Shown here piece by piece: positions 34,250 to 45,699 of a stretch of DNA of 64,000 nt. The number at the start of each line of letters is the position of its first letter. Within the stretch, counting starts at the first letter, position 1. Source of the DNA: Pyrenopolyporus hunteri (taxonomy: Eukaryota; Ascomycota; Sordariomycetes; Xylariales; Hypoxylaceae); the NCBI GenBank assembly GCA_902806595.1, contig CADCXC010000019.1, forward strand, positions 124,001 through 188,000. Reading direction: 5' to 3'. The position numbers and the translations under genes were made by a program. Below the pieces are notes generated by a model. It saw nothing but the letters and a program-made list of their open reading frames with translations, was not told where the DNA came from and did no database searches.

Positions 34250-35996
34250 CTAAGCCACGACGTGTTCTTCGTGAGACGAATCCTCGGCCGCGCCCTCTGG
34301 TACTTTGCTGCCATCCCAGTGACTCGACTTTATAGGGTTAACGTGAAGCAGGTACATGGTGTCAATCTCTTCTAGGCTTCGATCTTTAGTCTCGATCATG
34401 AAGAAGTAGACGATGACGATGAGGGCTGCACAGCAACCGGCGAACACGAAACCATAGAAGTAATCGATCGAGTCGGTAATAAATCGGGTGAAGAACGAGA
34501 TCATGCTATAGCGTCGGTTAGAACCTGACAGGTGGCGATTGGCAGCTTATACTCACAAATTCCAGAACCAGTTCGAAGCAGTAGCCAAGGCCATGCACGG
34601 AGCTCGATATCGAGAGGGGTAGAGCTCTGCGACCACTGCCCACACGAGGGGGCCCCAAGTAGTGGCGAATGCAGCAATCGCAAGGCAAGAGAATACGATT
34701 AGGGCCGAGCCGGCTTTGGGGGTGCTCATCGGGTTCTCAGAGTCCAAAGCATAGTGGCCGACGAAGGCGTAGATACTAGGTATTACGACGAGAGGTTAGT
34801 TTCGTAAAACATGCGAGAGGGGGCCCGCGGCGAAAGGTTGGAACCTACAAGAAGCAGGCCATCATCCAGGCCGCACCAGCAATGAGAGCCTTTCTGCGGC
34901 CGACCTTCTGCACAACGAATAAGCCGGCAATCGTGGTTGCGACGTTGACCGTTCCGAGTACGATCTGCGTAACATAGCTGTCGCTAAGGCCGGTAGCCTT
35001 GAAAACCGTTGTTCCGTAATAGAAGAAGAAGTTGGCGCCGGTGAGCTGTTGGCCGGCCTGGAGGACAATACCCAGCACGGTCCTATACAGCATTCGAGGT
35101 CCGGTGAAGATCTCGAACCAGCTCGCCTTGCCACTGTTCTTCTCCTCCTCCAGTTTAACCCGAATCTCCGTTATCTGGTCGTGGACGCTGCGGTGATGGG
35201 GTTCGACACCGGCCAGCCGAGCAATCGTATTGCGCGCCTCCTCTTCGCGACCGTTGCGATATGCGTGTCGGGGGCTCTCGGGGAGGACGAGGATTCCGAC
35301 ACCCAGGATCAGGGACCAGAGGAAGCCGAGGCCGTTGGGGATACGCCACGACGCGCTCGACGCCATGTCTGCGGTGCCCCAATCGACCATGTAACTGGTC
35401 CAGATGCCGAGGGTGATGAAGAGCTGGTACGTCGATACCAGGATTCCGCGGATGATGGCCGGGCTGCTCTCGGACTGGTACATAGGAACCACGACGGAAA
35501 GTGCGCCGATGGAACAGCCTGTGACCAGGCGGCCGACAGCAAACTGTACCCAGACGGTTTGCGACGATATCTCAATGACTATCCCAACGCAGGCCCACAG
35601 AGCCGAGAGTGATATGGCCAGTCGGCGGCCGAGCGTGTCGGCGAGTTGTCCCGCAATCAAAGCGCCGAGCAAGCACCCAACCGGAAGCAAGCCCACGATC
35701 GTCCCCTGCCTCGCCGCTCCAAACTGGTATTCTCCATCCGCGGTCCTCTCGCCGAAGCGCTGGGCGAAGTCCGGCATAGAGAAGAAACCTGATATCTGAC
35801 CGCTGACGTAGCCGAACATGAACCCGCCTATGCTGGCGACGACACCCAAGAAGATGGAGAGGAAGGTAACTCTTTGCTGCTTCGCCGGCGAAGCTTCCGA
35901 GGTATTCTGCTCCTGCTTGATGGCAGGGCCGGCCGTATTCGAAGCACCGACATTTGGCGCTTCCACCTGATCGGTGTGCTGTTTAAGAAAAGGCAT
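34250..35996 (-). CDS. MFS sugar transporter (hexose type)
   Basis: Three exons, 35996-34849, 34775-34557 and 34505-34250, with introns of 73 and 51 bp; 540 residues. It has the twelve-helix sugar porter pattern with family signatures: GFMFGYVSGQISGF in helix 1, LADTLGRRLA in loop 2-3, PESPRHAYRNGR before the central loop, QQLTGANFFFYYGTTVF in helix 7, VGRRKAL in loop 8-9, and VAELYPSRYRAP and ETKDRSLEEID near the end. This places it with plasma-membrane hexose/monosaccharide permeases of the Hxt/Snf3 group. The substrate cannot be read from sequence. The N-terminus (about 1-45) and C-terminus are short, so it is a carrier rather than a long-tailed glucose sensor. It stands alone in a gene-poor tract. 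Its upstream region has a pyrimidine-rich stretch (about 36150-36245). Confidence 0.93.
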
Positions 35997-38900
35997 ATTG
36001 GATTTATTATACCCTATAGAAGTAAAGATGAGTACGAGTAGGGAGAGCCAGGAACTTGCAAGCTAGAGCTGGGCTTGGCTCCTTTTTAAATTCTCTTCAC
36101 GGGGCCGGCTCGTGGTCTTACTTTTAACCTTCAAGGAACCGTAAAACCGTTTGCCTTTATTTTATTTTTTTTTAATCTTTTAGGGTTTTTTTCCTTCTTC
36201 CTTTTTTTCTTACTCTCTCTCCTTACTAACTTTCCCTTCCCCTGCCTCTTGTCACTGCGTCATCACCCCATCCGCCTCGTGACGGCGTTTCGCGCGAGGG
36301 ACTTGGGTCGGGATTGCCTCGATATGGATCGGCGGTCCCGATGGAACCATAGGTCGCCCACATATATATGGGCCCATCACCAGGAATCACGTATTGTAGT
36401 TCGCTCCGCTGCGGTTGGTCCCGACAGAGCCGCCATCCGGAAGAACCGGTGCGTTAGCTTTTCATTCATCTTTGACAAGCGCCGGTCGCCGATACCTACC
36501 CTCCTCACTTACATACCTAGGTAGCTAGGTAGGTAAGTAGGTATATCGAAAGACCGTTCCGAGTTATGCTGCACACGAACACGCGAGATTTGACAACTAT
36601 AGAAAACAAGCTCATGTTTTCCTTTCCATGGCTTCATGGACCCTTCAGACTTACCTAGTTATTCATCCTCACTGAGCCTTGGAAAAACCCTATCGCCTCC
36701 ACCTGCGTAGTTATTACGCATACTGTACGAGGCCAGCATAATGCGTCATTGGATAGGAAAGCCTTGAAGGTCATTTTAGGCTGGCCGAGCAAGTACCGAG
36801 TCGGTCCTGTTGTGGAGCTAAAGCGGCTCTGCGCTGGGTCTCGAGTTCAACAAAATCTTCCGTTTTTGCACCGTCGCGGAGATGAACAGGGACGAAAGAA
36901 AATTATCATCTTTTTTTCGCCCTTCGCGATAGATCACCAAATCGAAACGCCGGTGACACCAAACATCCTACTAGGCTGAGGACCAGCACTATGCTTTCCA
37001 GTCCGACGCGGATTTCTCCTAGGGTGATGCTTTCCGAATACAAATACATTGAAGACCTCTCCCTAGGTAAGGTATTGTACGTAGGCGGCGTGCGCTTTGT
37101 CCCGCCTCGCCTTTTGAACCCCCTTTTACTCCCTCGTCCCGTCATTTCTGCCAACCCATCTCATTAGACTCATGACTCGGTCACGGCCCAACCCAGCCCG
37201 TATAATAATGTACAGATGATCTATTCAAATCTTTACATCCCAAGCTAGCGTATCAGCGAGAATAAGGAAAGGGGAACGGACATCCGTGTCAAGACATGCC
37301 GCTAAACCCACGCATCGGGTGGCCATGTGGGATGCCGCGCACAATTTAACCTCAAAAAATGATTACTACTCGAGTAGCTTCCTCTACTCAAGGAATTAAA
37401 CCCCTAAATCCCTCAGGGCGTCAGAGGCCCTTCGTCTAATATAGGTCTTGGCGGCCCAAGCTTCTTGTTCGTGATCTCGTCCGATTCCTTTTCTAGATGG
37501 CCCTTTTACTATGTGTATCACGAACCTAGTTTCGATAAGTCCAAACGTGGCGAACCTAGTACCCTCGCGAACGGTCTCCTACTTCTCTTAAATAAAAATC
37601 TCGCCATTAATGGTCTCAGGCATATATTATATGCTCTGCGGAAACAGTCGCCCCTGCATGTAATAAATAGCAAAGTCGCCCGGGAAGAAATTCCCGCGCC
37701 TCGTCTTGTCGGGCCCCCTTAGATCCTTGACTATGGTAGAGACGGTGTCCTCGGAGGTACTCGTGGAGCTTTCCCTCGTCGCAGAAGACTACGTTGAGTG
37801 TTTGGCCATGTTTGGCTTTCCGGCTTTCAAGTATGCAGATGAATAAACCTTTTTAAGGACGCCCGCCACAACACCGTTGATGTGAAGGTATACAGTTTCG
37901 ATCGCGCCACTGGCGCCGCAGAGAAGAACGTTACGAAATCTAGCCATTTATGAAGTTAGGGTGTTGGTAAAAGGTCTTATAGTAGGTACTAAAACTAGAA
38001 TTTTACTTGGGTACCTAGGAAGGGGGTTGATGAACGGCAGTTCCAACAGCTGACGCCAGTACGGACGGTGTGGCCTCCTTAACTACGCCTAGATAGCCGT
38101 CAGCTTTTGAAGTATATACACTTGACATAACATGTAATAACATGTATCTGTATCGTCTGCATATCGGTTAATGGCGGCTAGCTCATCGTTAATTCGACCA
38201 AGTCTAGACATGAATGACCGAATGACGAGAATATAACGCCCCAAAATCGCATCGACAAATAGTTCGCGGCTTTAGTTGTCAAAACCTGCTCGGTCGAACA
38301 GAATACCCGCCACGCCTTTCCCATTCGACATCCTCCGCGCCCTTCCGGTCGGTAGGTTCATATCGCTTGGCAATCACTCCGTCCCAGGCCAACCATCAGG
38401 TTTAACGATATTCATAGTGAGATCTCAGGGTATTTAGTCCAAAAAATACATGTGGAAGTATACATAGGTAGGCATTACTTTCCCCCAGGAGCGATGCTGA
38501 ATGACTGGCTTTTTGACAGGCGATGTTTAATATCTGCCTACCCGCCTCAAGTATGCAGCCGAGGTGTATCTGGATATGCTTACACAGTGTCACTCGCCTA
38601 GGAATAATGTAGACAGTAGGTAGGCAAGTAAATAGCGCTTAACCCACTAAGATTAAGGGCTAATCGTTACCAATTGGGAGATAAACCACCATAAAGTTAG
38701 AACCCCTTAAGGGGGGAGGGGGCAATACTGTGTGCTTATTCCTATTCGCACATACCGTTGCGAGCCCTCCGATATACCCACGGAACTTTGAGTCGCGGTG
38801 TTAGTAGCACGCCTTATTGGATCCGGCGTTAATATAATCTGTAAATCAAATCTTATTCGGGGCAAGAAATTACAAATATAAGGGGTGCCTAGGTAAGCAA

Positions 38901-39074
38901 CTGTCTTTCCTATTTTCGCTTGCTATGAACTCCTACACTGATGTTTGATAGCCCAAGGGCCACGATGCGCTATTGAATCCGATAGTAAAAAACGCTTAGC
39001 CAGGATGAGTCGTTCTCGTTCTCTAAGGTAAAGTCCAATGTACAAGAACATACATATAATACGCGATGCGCCGT
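35997..39074. other. Gene-poor intergenic region
   Basis: Promoter of the transporter (pyrimidine-rich at 36150-36245), then about 2.8 kb without an intact gene. A minus-strand stretch at about 37843-37630 stays open for some 70 codons and reads protein-like (NVVFCDEGKLHEYLRGHRLY) but lacks a start and a recognisable domain, so it may be a gene relic. Confidence 0.45.
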
Positions 39075-41857
39075 TTATCCAAGTAGCCTACTCTGCCTTT
39101 CTAAAAATGTCACCTTCGGCCTATCTATTTCCTCGAAACTCAGCAACTTTCCCGACGTAGAGATCTCTAAGCCCATGGGACCCTCTCTTAAAATCCACGA
39201 TCCAGCCTGATCATTATGGCTCTTTTCCGATGGTACATACGCTTGCTCGTACCACATGTGCAACCCATACGACTTCTTCAAGGTTTGAATTAGCAGTATT
39301 TCCACGGAACACCATGCTCTATCGTTGTAATGGTCATCAACTAAGCTGATCACAGCATTGCACTGGGTAAGTATCATCGGCAATGCGTGGACGCCTGGCA
39401 TGGGATCTTCCTGGTTTATACAAGCGAAATCCTAGAGGGGAGTAAGTTAGTAGTCACAATCAGCGACTAAGACGCGGTTCATCTAGAAAAACCTACCACC
39501 CAGATCCCAAGCCTTTCTCTGTTGACAGAATTGTGTAGTATCAAAAAACTTTCGATGGCGTTTAGCATCCGGTTGTATTGCGTGTTAGATTCATCATCCG
39601 GCTTTCCCGCGCCTCTCCATCTATAGGAGAAGAATATGACGAAATCGGGATTCTCGTGACTTCTCGAGCTAGAATTATCTGTGAACGTCTTGCCTAATCC
39701 ATCGGTATACCGTGGAAGTCGTCCTAGGCTACGGAATTTAGAGTAAGGGACGTAGGAGAACCCGGAAAACATCGCCCTCGTCTCCTTTTCGCTTGAGAGC
39801 GATTTCGCGTACGCGCTCCGTAGCCTCTGCATGCAATCGTCTCCGCAGCGCTCGATGAGTATAGGCCGTAACACCTCCTGGAATAGCTTACGGTAAGATT
39901 TTCGAAGTTTCGCTCCCGTAAGCTGCTCTTCGATCTCACGCGCACCGGCCCGCTGCCGAAGGCCATCGAGCACGACTCCTTCGAACTCGATATTGCCGCT
40001 GAACACGGCATAGTCCAGAGCCGTGTATCCCTGCTCATCCACTCGGTCGAGGTTAACACCAGCATCTACCAGTTCCCGCAAGTACTCCAGGTGCTCTTTC
40101 GAGGGCTCCTTGCAGAGCGCGATGGCGGGAGTACAGCCGGCACACGTATTAAACTGCTCCATGGCCTCCCGGCGGCGTCCGCCGAGTAGCAGAGCATGTC
40201 CGTAGAAGAATCGGGTCAAGGCAACTACGGTTGAGTCTCCAAATCCTGACACAAGGGCCAGGGCTTGCTGTGCTGTTGCAATCGCTTCCCCTACGTTGCC
40301 TCGGGCGGCGAGGCAGAGGGAGAGACGGGATAAGCCAATGATCTCCCAGTTTTTACCGTCATTGATGGCGCCGGGGTCATGGATAGATAACGACTTTTGG
40401 AGGTCTCGGGCACGCTTTACGCGCTCCTGAAGCTGCGTGATAGCCAGGTCAAGAACCGTATTATCGCGGTCCCGCTGGGATATTTGATAATTCACCATTC
40501 CGAGATTTCCAATAGCGCGGCAGGTTTCGGCCTCGAAACCTAGCTGCTTCGCTGTATTGTATTGCACCTCAAACATATGCATCGCATCCGTGAGAAGGTT
40601 CAAATGTCGATAGACGACACCCAGCTCGCCAACGCAATCCATGCGCAGCTTATCCACGTCCATGCCCTTTATAACCCCTTCCAGGATGCTCCTAGAACGT
40701 TCATATCTGCCGAGACACCGGTTAACCCGCGCGATTTTATACAGCACGAGCTTCCTATGGTACGCCTTATTTGGGAAGCCGTCCCTGTGACTGCACAAGC
40801 TGAGCGCGTTGCTGAAAGCCCTCAGCGCGTGTTCCCACTCGGCGTTATAGATATGCTTCTGCCCCTTATCCATGAATGTTTCCCAAGACCTCACAGCGTC
40901 GACCATCGACGCCAGGTTCTCCGGTGTCACACCCGCAGGATCGCGAAGCTGCATAAAGGAATCGCCGTCCTTGGGACCGAGGACACCCGCATCTTGGACG
41001 AACCCTAGTTGCGAGTCGAATACGAAAAGGGTGGCGTGGAACCGATCTGGCGCAACTTCAGAGCTGTGGTACTGGGCCGCGGAGATCCTGTAGCTTGTTC
41101 CTCGCCGGTGGACGTTACTCTCCAGGGGCACGACGCGGACTAACTTTTTAGTGTTGGAAATCGTCGAATACGCCTGGTTTGTCTTATACTGAGTTCCCAG
41201 AACCTTACCGTCACTCCAGGCCAACGCATATTCAGCGTGGGTGGCGACACCGAAGTCTTCGACGTGCTCGACCTTGTACGAATGATCCGTCCCTTCGCCG
41301 GCCAGGATCCAGCTCTGGGCACCCGCCTGATGAGAATGGACGGCGACTTCCGGGTTGCCCCGTTGCCCGTCCGGCAACCATACGTGAAGCCGGAACAGCT
41401 CGTCGATATTTCCGTTGTTGACCAAACTGCAGAGGGCTACGGAAAGGAACCCTTGCGCGCTTCGAGAAGCGGTGCAGAGCGGCCGCGTGAGCAGCTTGCT
41501 GGTGAGCGCGCCACGGACCAGCGCCCAGATAAGCGCAAGGTCGGCTTCGCCTACTGCCTCGCAAGGGTCGCCTCCTTCGCTTTTATACAGCTCACGGAGG
41601 TAAGCGACTGCGAGCCCTAAGTTGGCAATCTGCGCCGTGTCTTCGTCGGGAATCCGTGTTGCGATAGCGGTACGCCATTTACCGAAGGGCAGGATTACAC
41701 CATCTCCGGGGTCAGCAGCGGGGCCTGGACAGAGCCTCTGTAGGATTCGACGTGGGACGTTCTCGGCTGACTTCGTCGCTACCGCTACGCCTTGGAGGAT
41801 TCTTAAGAGAGTAGTGCCGGAGATTGGAGTTGCTGCCGCACTTTTAGTCGGCTCCAT
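39075..41857 (-). CDS. Cupin-like / TPR / ankyrin / TIR-like multidomain protein
   Basis: Two exons, 41857-39497 and 39431-39075, with a 65-bp intron (GTAGGT donor, CTCTAG acceptor), give 905 residues. Residues about 155-285 look cupin-like: H174-S-H176 followed by Q181 where the usual motif has Glu, and a second motif with H264 (ISAAQYHSSE). Residues about 335-600 are helical TPR-like repeats (KHIYNAEWEHALRAFSNAL, and GLSRLSLCLAARGNVGEAI). An ankyrin-like repeat follows at about 625-680 (NLDRVDEQGYTALDYAVFSG). Residues about 738-840 resemble a TIR domain: DFVIFFSYRWRG, then LGIWVDFACINQ across the intron, then NAVISLVDDHYNDRAWCSVE. Glu831 in the WCxxE motif sits where TIR NADases have their catalytic Glu. 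The CINQ motif is also typical of HET-domain proteins. Such architectures suggest a role in non-self recognition or cell death, which is inference. No NACHT or NB-ARC P-loop was seen. Confidence 0.82.
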
Positions 41858-42582
41858 ATTAAGGGCTGTTCGACTCTGAATACCGCCTTCGCGCGTACTA
41901 GTGAGGGCGGTGGCGATCGGGTTCGGATCTAAGAATCTCTAGAGGAACTAGGGCGATAAACGAAGTAGGATAGAACCCAGCTAGCTATCCCGAGAGTCGC
42001 CATTATACCTTAGGTACCTAGGTAGATATCATAACTCGTTATACCGGATATACCTATACAGATGTGGATAGTAGATGATATATCATATAATAGAATTACC
42101 AAGTATAGGTTCTCCCATATTACGATATACCATTGAGTTAGGATTAGCACTTAAGCCCTGGAACGGAGATCGTACGCCAAGTTGGTCGAGATAAGCAGAT
42201 TTACGTAAAACCTAGCATGAATAAGTAAGGCGTCCGTTCGAAAATAAGTGGGAATAGCTTCAACCCCACAGCCGGGCGGCGAATTCTTATATAATCACAC
42301 ATACGGGATAACGGGAGTAACCTTCTAATTCCGTACTTAGTGCCTAGGTCAGGCACCTGGCATTACGAATACAAGTACCTAATCTACAACTACCTATATG
42401 GGTATATATAGGTATATAATATAACCTCGTTATTTGCTAGTACGTGATCGTTCGGTCGTTGTTCTAGTCATCAAGAGTAGAAGAACCTCCTTCCTTCACG
42501 TTAGGATTTTACATATTACGAACCCCTGGTGCTGTGCATTTTTGCGTTTCGCCGCCTTGGTATTTCTTTTCCTCAACTCTAG
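41858..42582. other. Intergenic, promoter side of the TIR-like gene
   Basis: AT-rich upstream region with palindrome block TACCTAGGTAG at about 42015-42025. No gene was seen. Confidence 0.5.
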
Positions 42583-42785
42583 GTTGGGCCTTTCTACGTC
42601 ACCTAGAGCTCTTCTTTTATACCTACGAGAAATGCCTGCCCAAATATCCTCTCGAAACTTCAGTATATCTTGGCCTGTTCTTCAAAAGTCCGGATTGGGA
42701 AGGGCTTCTTCGCTCACTAATGTTAGCGTTGGCCCGCGAGAAAAGGGGGGATTACGCCAGCACTATCGTTTTTATCAAAGCATAG
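42583..42785 (+). pseudogene. Terminal-exon-like fragment of an unknown gene
   Basis: After a good acceptor (CTCTAG ending at 42582) the frame reads WAFLRHLELFFYTYEKCLPK and continues to IVFIKA and a stop. Composition is protein-like over 66 codons, but I find no upstream exon with a start. It is either the last exon of an unrecognised plus-strand gene or a relic. Confidence 0.28.
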
Positions 42786-43006
42786 GCCGACCCTCTATTC
42801 CTCTTCGTTATGGGGAGATACACGCATAGATACCCCGCGAATCAATGACAATCGATTGCCCGATCGAATGGGTAGATTTTCGAGGGTAATGGATTAATAG
42901 CTACCTACTCGAACACTCTTTGAAAGCAAACCAGAAATGGGTATAATATGGGAAGCCACCAGTATCCGAACTCCGTATGCAAACAATGCCCGAGGAACAG
43001 CCAGAT

Positions 43007-43054
43007 CCTATCATGTCTCCTATCATGTCTCCTATCATGTCTCCTATCATGTCA
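43007..43054. repeat. 12-bp tandem repeat CCTATCATGTCT x4
   Basis: Four copies of the unit lie within 90 bp past the stop codon of the RlpA-like gene (43094 on the minus strand), so possibly in its 3' UTR. Confidence 0.88.
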
Positions 43055-43093
43055 TGGGTGCTATAGATGCAAATTCATCAGATGGCGTCCCGT

Positions 43094-43942
43094 TCATCGG
43101 CTCAACCACGCCCAGCTACCAAGCACTCTCCCGCTGCCCTGCGGCGCCAATCGCGTGAACACGGCGATGCTCAAGTCTAGATCGGTGGCCTCGCAGCCAA
43201 CACAGCGGTCAACCACGGTGACGTCGACGGTGCGGTTCCCCGCGTCTGCCTCGACGAAGTCCCTCATAACCCTAATCTTCATTCCGCACAGCGGGTTGGC
43301 GTTCGGATCGGAAGTCCGGCTCGCAGCGTCGAATATAATGTGTGATACGGAGACGATGTCCTCGCTGCCGTCCGACTGAATGCCGCACGCGCCCAAAGAA
43401 GGTTCGTAGTATGTCAGGTCGCCGGTGAAGATGTCCCTGTTATCTGGGAGCGGCAGGTTCTGGCCTCCGGACGAGCGCCGCGACAAGCCTACACCGAGAC
43501 CTATGGCTAACGGGGTAAGGACGAAGAGGAAGACGGCGGCAGGCAGGAGTATACACAGAAAGAGGAAGCGTCGCGAGCGCCCGAAGTATGATCGGTGTGG
43601 TGGAAAGGCAGAATCCAGACGCCTGCGCAGCGAAGCAGCAACTGTTGGGTTCGGCGCATCGTCCCCGGCGGTCGAGGAGGCATGAAGCGGCAGCATAGGT
43701 GCCCCGCGGGAGGCTTCTTTCGGTTGCTTAAGCTCCGCGGCCGTGGACGGAGGAGCCGACACGGTTATCGGTTCGTTTGATGTGCTTCCCGAGGAGAGAA
43801 TACGGCCGAGCAACGATTGGCGAGGTTTCGGGGGGTGGGTGATGATCTCCCAGTCTGGGAGTTGGTACACTGGCGGAGATGCTGGAGATGCTAGAGATGC
43901 CGGCGGAGATGTTGGCGAAACGTCCTCGCGAGGGTTTGCCAT
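43094..43942 (-). CDS. RlpA/expansin-like double-psi beta-barrel protein, membrane anchored
   Basis: Single-exon protein of 282 residues. The N-terminal 125 residues are Pro/Ser-rich and cytosolic. One transmembrane helix at about 126-150 (RFLFLCILLPAAVFLFVL) makes it a type II membrane protein. The C-terminal domain (about 170-282) matches the RlpA-like/barwin-like double-psi beta barrel of fungal expansin-like proteins: GDLTYYEPSLGACGI, then VSHIIFDA, then NPLCGMKIRV, then DVTVVDRCVGC and ATDLDLSIAVF, ending in WAWL. Four Cys (in ACGI, LCG, RCVGC) fit the disulfides of the fold. The outward-facing barrel suggests a wall-binding or wall-loosening role, but no catalytic activity can be inferred. 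The domain call is firm. Confidence 0.88.
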   Translation of the reverse strand: MANPREDVSPTSPPASLASPASPPVYQLPDWEIITHPPKPRQSLLGRILSSGSTSNEPITVSAPPSTAAELKQPKEASRGAPMLPLHASSTAGDDAPNPTVAASLRRRLDSAFPPHRSYFGRSRRFLFLCILLPAAVFLFVLTPLAIGLGVGLSRRSSGGQNLPLPDNRDIFTGDLTYYEPSLGACGIQSDGSEDIVSVSHIIFDAASRTSDPNANPLCGMKIRVMRDFVEADAGNRTVDVTVVDRCVGCEATDLDLSIAVFTRLAPQGSGRVLGSWAWLSR

Positions 43943-44914
43943 ACTTGCGATAGCATTGACAACACCAAGCGACGAATGAGTAACCGGGATACCTAGGTAT
44001 GTAGATGTGACGTAATACGATATGGTGTAGTACGGCCTGGTGTGATATAGTCTGGCTTCCTGCTAAGTGACCGGAACGAAGACTCGGACAGGTAGCTAGG
44101 AAAGGAGACCGGAGGAGAGAGAGGACAACATCCCCTCGCCTTAGACGAGATTCATCGAGAACGAGGGATTGGAGATTACCTACCTCCTTACTAGGTAAGG
44201 TAGGGTAAAGTATATTATAAACCGGGAAAAGGGAGAGAGGCAGGGGAGTCTGAGGACGCACAGAAAATGAGGCGCGAGTTTTGGGAAATGGAGGGAAAAG
44301 GTGGAAGAAGCATATCGTAATTAGGTTGGTTTTATTTTTTTTTCCTTTTTGACCTTCTCTTTTTTTTGGCGGGGTTGGTACATACCGTCATAGGCTGGTA
44401 GGTAGGCGGATATGGGTATCGGGGTCGATCAGTGCGGGGAATCTCAGGGGTGACCCCTACATTAATCGGGTCTCCCCTGCCCGATAAGTTGGTACAGGTA
44501 GGTACCTAGGTTGGTACCTAGGTTGGTACCTAAGTTGGTACCTAGGTTGGTACCTAGGTAGGCACTACCTAAGCTAAGGTACCTAATCTCTTCTCGTCCG
44601 TCTTAAACTCGACAAAAACATTTACAACATCTTCATCCTCCGTTTCCCTTATTATGTCCCTATTCGCTTCCCCCATCATTCGCGTCCCTTATTTATTATA
44701 TTCCTACCCATATAAGCATCCTCTTCCTTAAGAGCCAGCAGCCTCCCTCCATTAAATTCAACCAAACACCATACAGTACCAACCAAGGAGTCTATCACGA
44801 CCAAGCATTATTACCTTATAATATCTCCCACGCCTCCCGGATCGATACCTTACGGATAGGGATGCCCCAGGAAAGGGGACATTTCCCGTAGGCAATACGA
44901 GACTCTCGAGATCT
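43943..44914. other. Intergenic with TACCTAGG repeats
   Basis: Upstream of the RlpA-like gene and 3' flank of the membrane protein at 44915. It contains the 12-bp ladder at 44501-44560 and a T-rich stretch near 44331-44370. No gene was seen. Confidence 0.5.
44501..44560. repeat. 12-bp tandem repeat GGTACCTAGGTT x5
   Basis: Five units of GGTACCTAGGTT (one with AAGTT, the last with GGTA). Each unit contains the palindrome GGTACC and the CCTAGG core of the dispersed intergenic motif, so this is a tandem array of that motif. Confidence 0.92.
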
Positions 44915-45699
44915 TCAGATCCAAGGCCCGTCGATATATAACGATTCACAAGGAGAATCCGCGTTTCCCATCACTCCACGTGACGATGTCGGGTCTGTAT
45001 CTTGAGTCCGATCCCCAAGCGTCGAGGCCATAGGAGAATCATATAGCTCGCCAAGTAGCGCGTTGCCCGAATTCATATCACTGCCCCAAGATGGCTCGTA
45101 CTTCAGGCCAATTCGTAAGGGAAGACTTGTCGTGCTTACGTCTGCCATATTGCAATAATGTCTTGCTCCATCCCCCTCTAGAAAAGGCGGAGCCACCATG
45201 TTGTAACCGTATGAACCGAGATATCGGGTTGCGCCGGCCTGCCAGCGCGTCTCCTCGCCATTATGCTTATGATCTTTGCGCCGCATACAATTCTCTAAGT
45301 AGCGTGAAACGTGGGACTTGAATTGGTAAGAGGACATGTTACATGAGAACGAAAAGGTAGGCTGGGCGAAAAAGCAGAAAAAAAAAAGCAGAGAAAAGAA
45401 AAGGACCAAAAAAAAAGGAAAGGGTTGGTTTGCATACCGCCTACAATCTGGGGGAAGCTAAAAACGATCATCGCACCGGATAATATGGGAACTAGTTGGC
45501 CGAAACTTTTCGCGTCGTTCTCTGGGTTCTGGTCGTTTTCTAGCTGAATCCAGCCGAACTTGTTAACCCATTTCCGAAGTTCAAATATGTACCACGTCGA
45601 CCAGGCGGTAACGATACAGCTAATAGCCACTCTAGTTAGGAGGTAAAGTAGAAATAAACACTGCGAGAACCTCCTCAAGGGTGTCCAAGGCTGCAGCAT
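44915..45699 (-). CDS. Membrane protein, 3' exons of an incompletely resolved gene
   Basis: Two exons can be joined: one ending at 45438 and one from 45294 to 44915, with a 143-bp intron (GTATGC donor, TTAG acceptor) and a consistent frame. The first encodes a membrane helix (CLFLLYLLTRVAISCIVTAW), the segment RKWVNKFGWIQ, and then KSFGQLVPILSGAMIVFSF, another helix. This pattern (helix, short basic loop, FGQ-x-VPI helix) recurs in uncharacterised fungal multi-spanning proteins. The second encodes a polar tail of about 125 residues. The ATG at 45699 is only the first Met in this frame. A different open frame just upstream (ISVIDCQAYHSAALDCS) also looks coding, so earlier exons probably exist. 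Function unknown. Confidence 0.42.
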
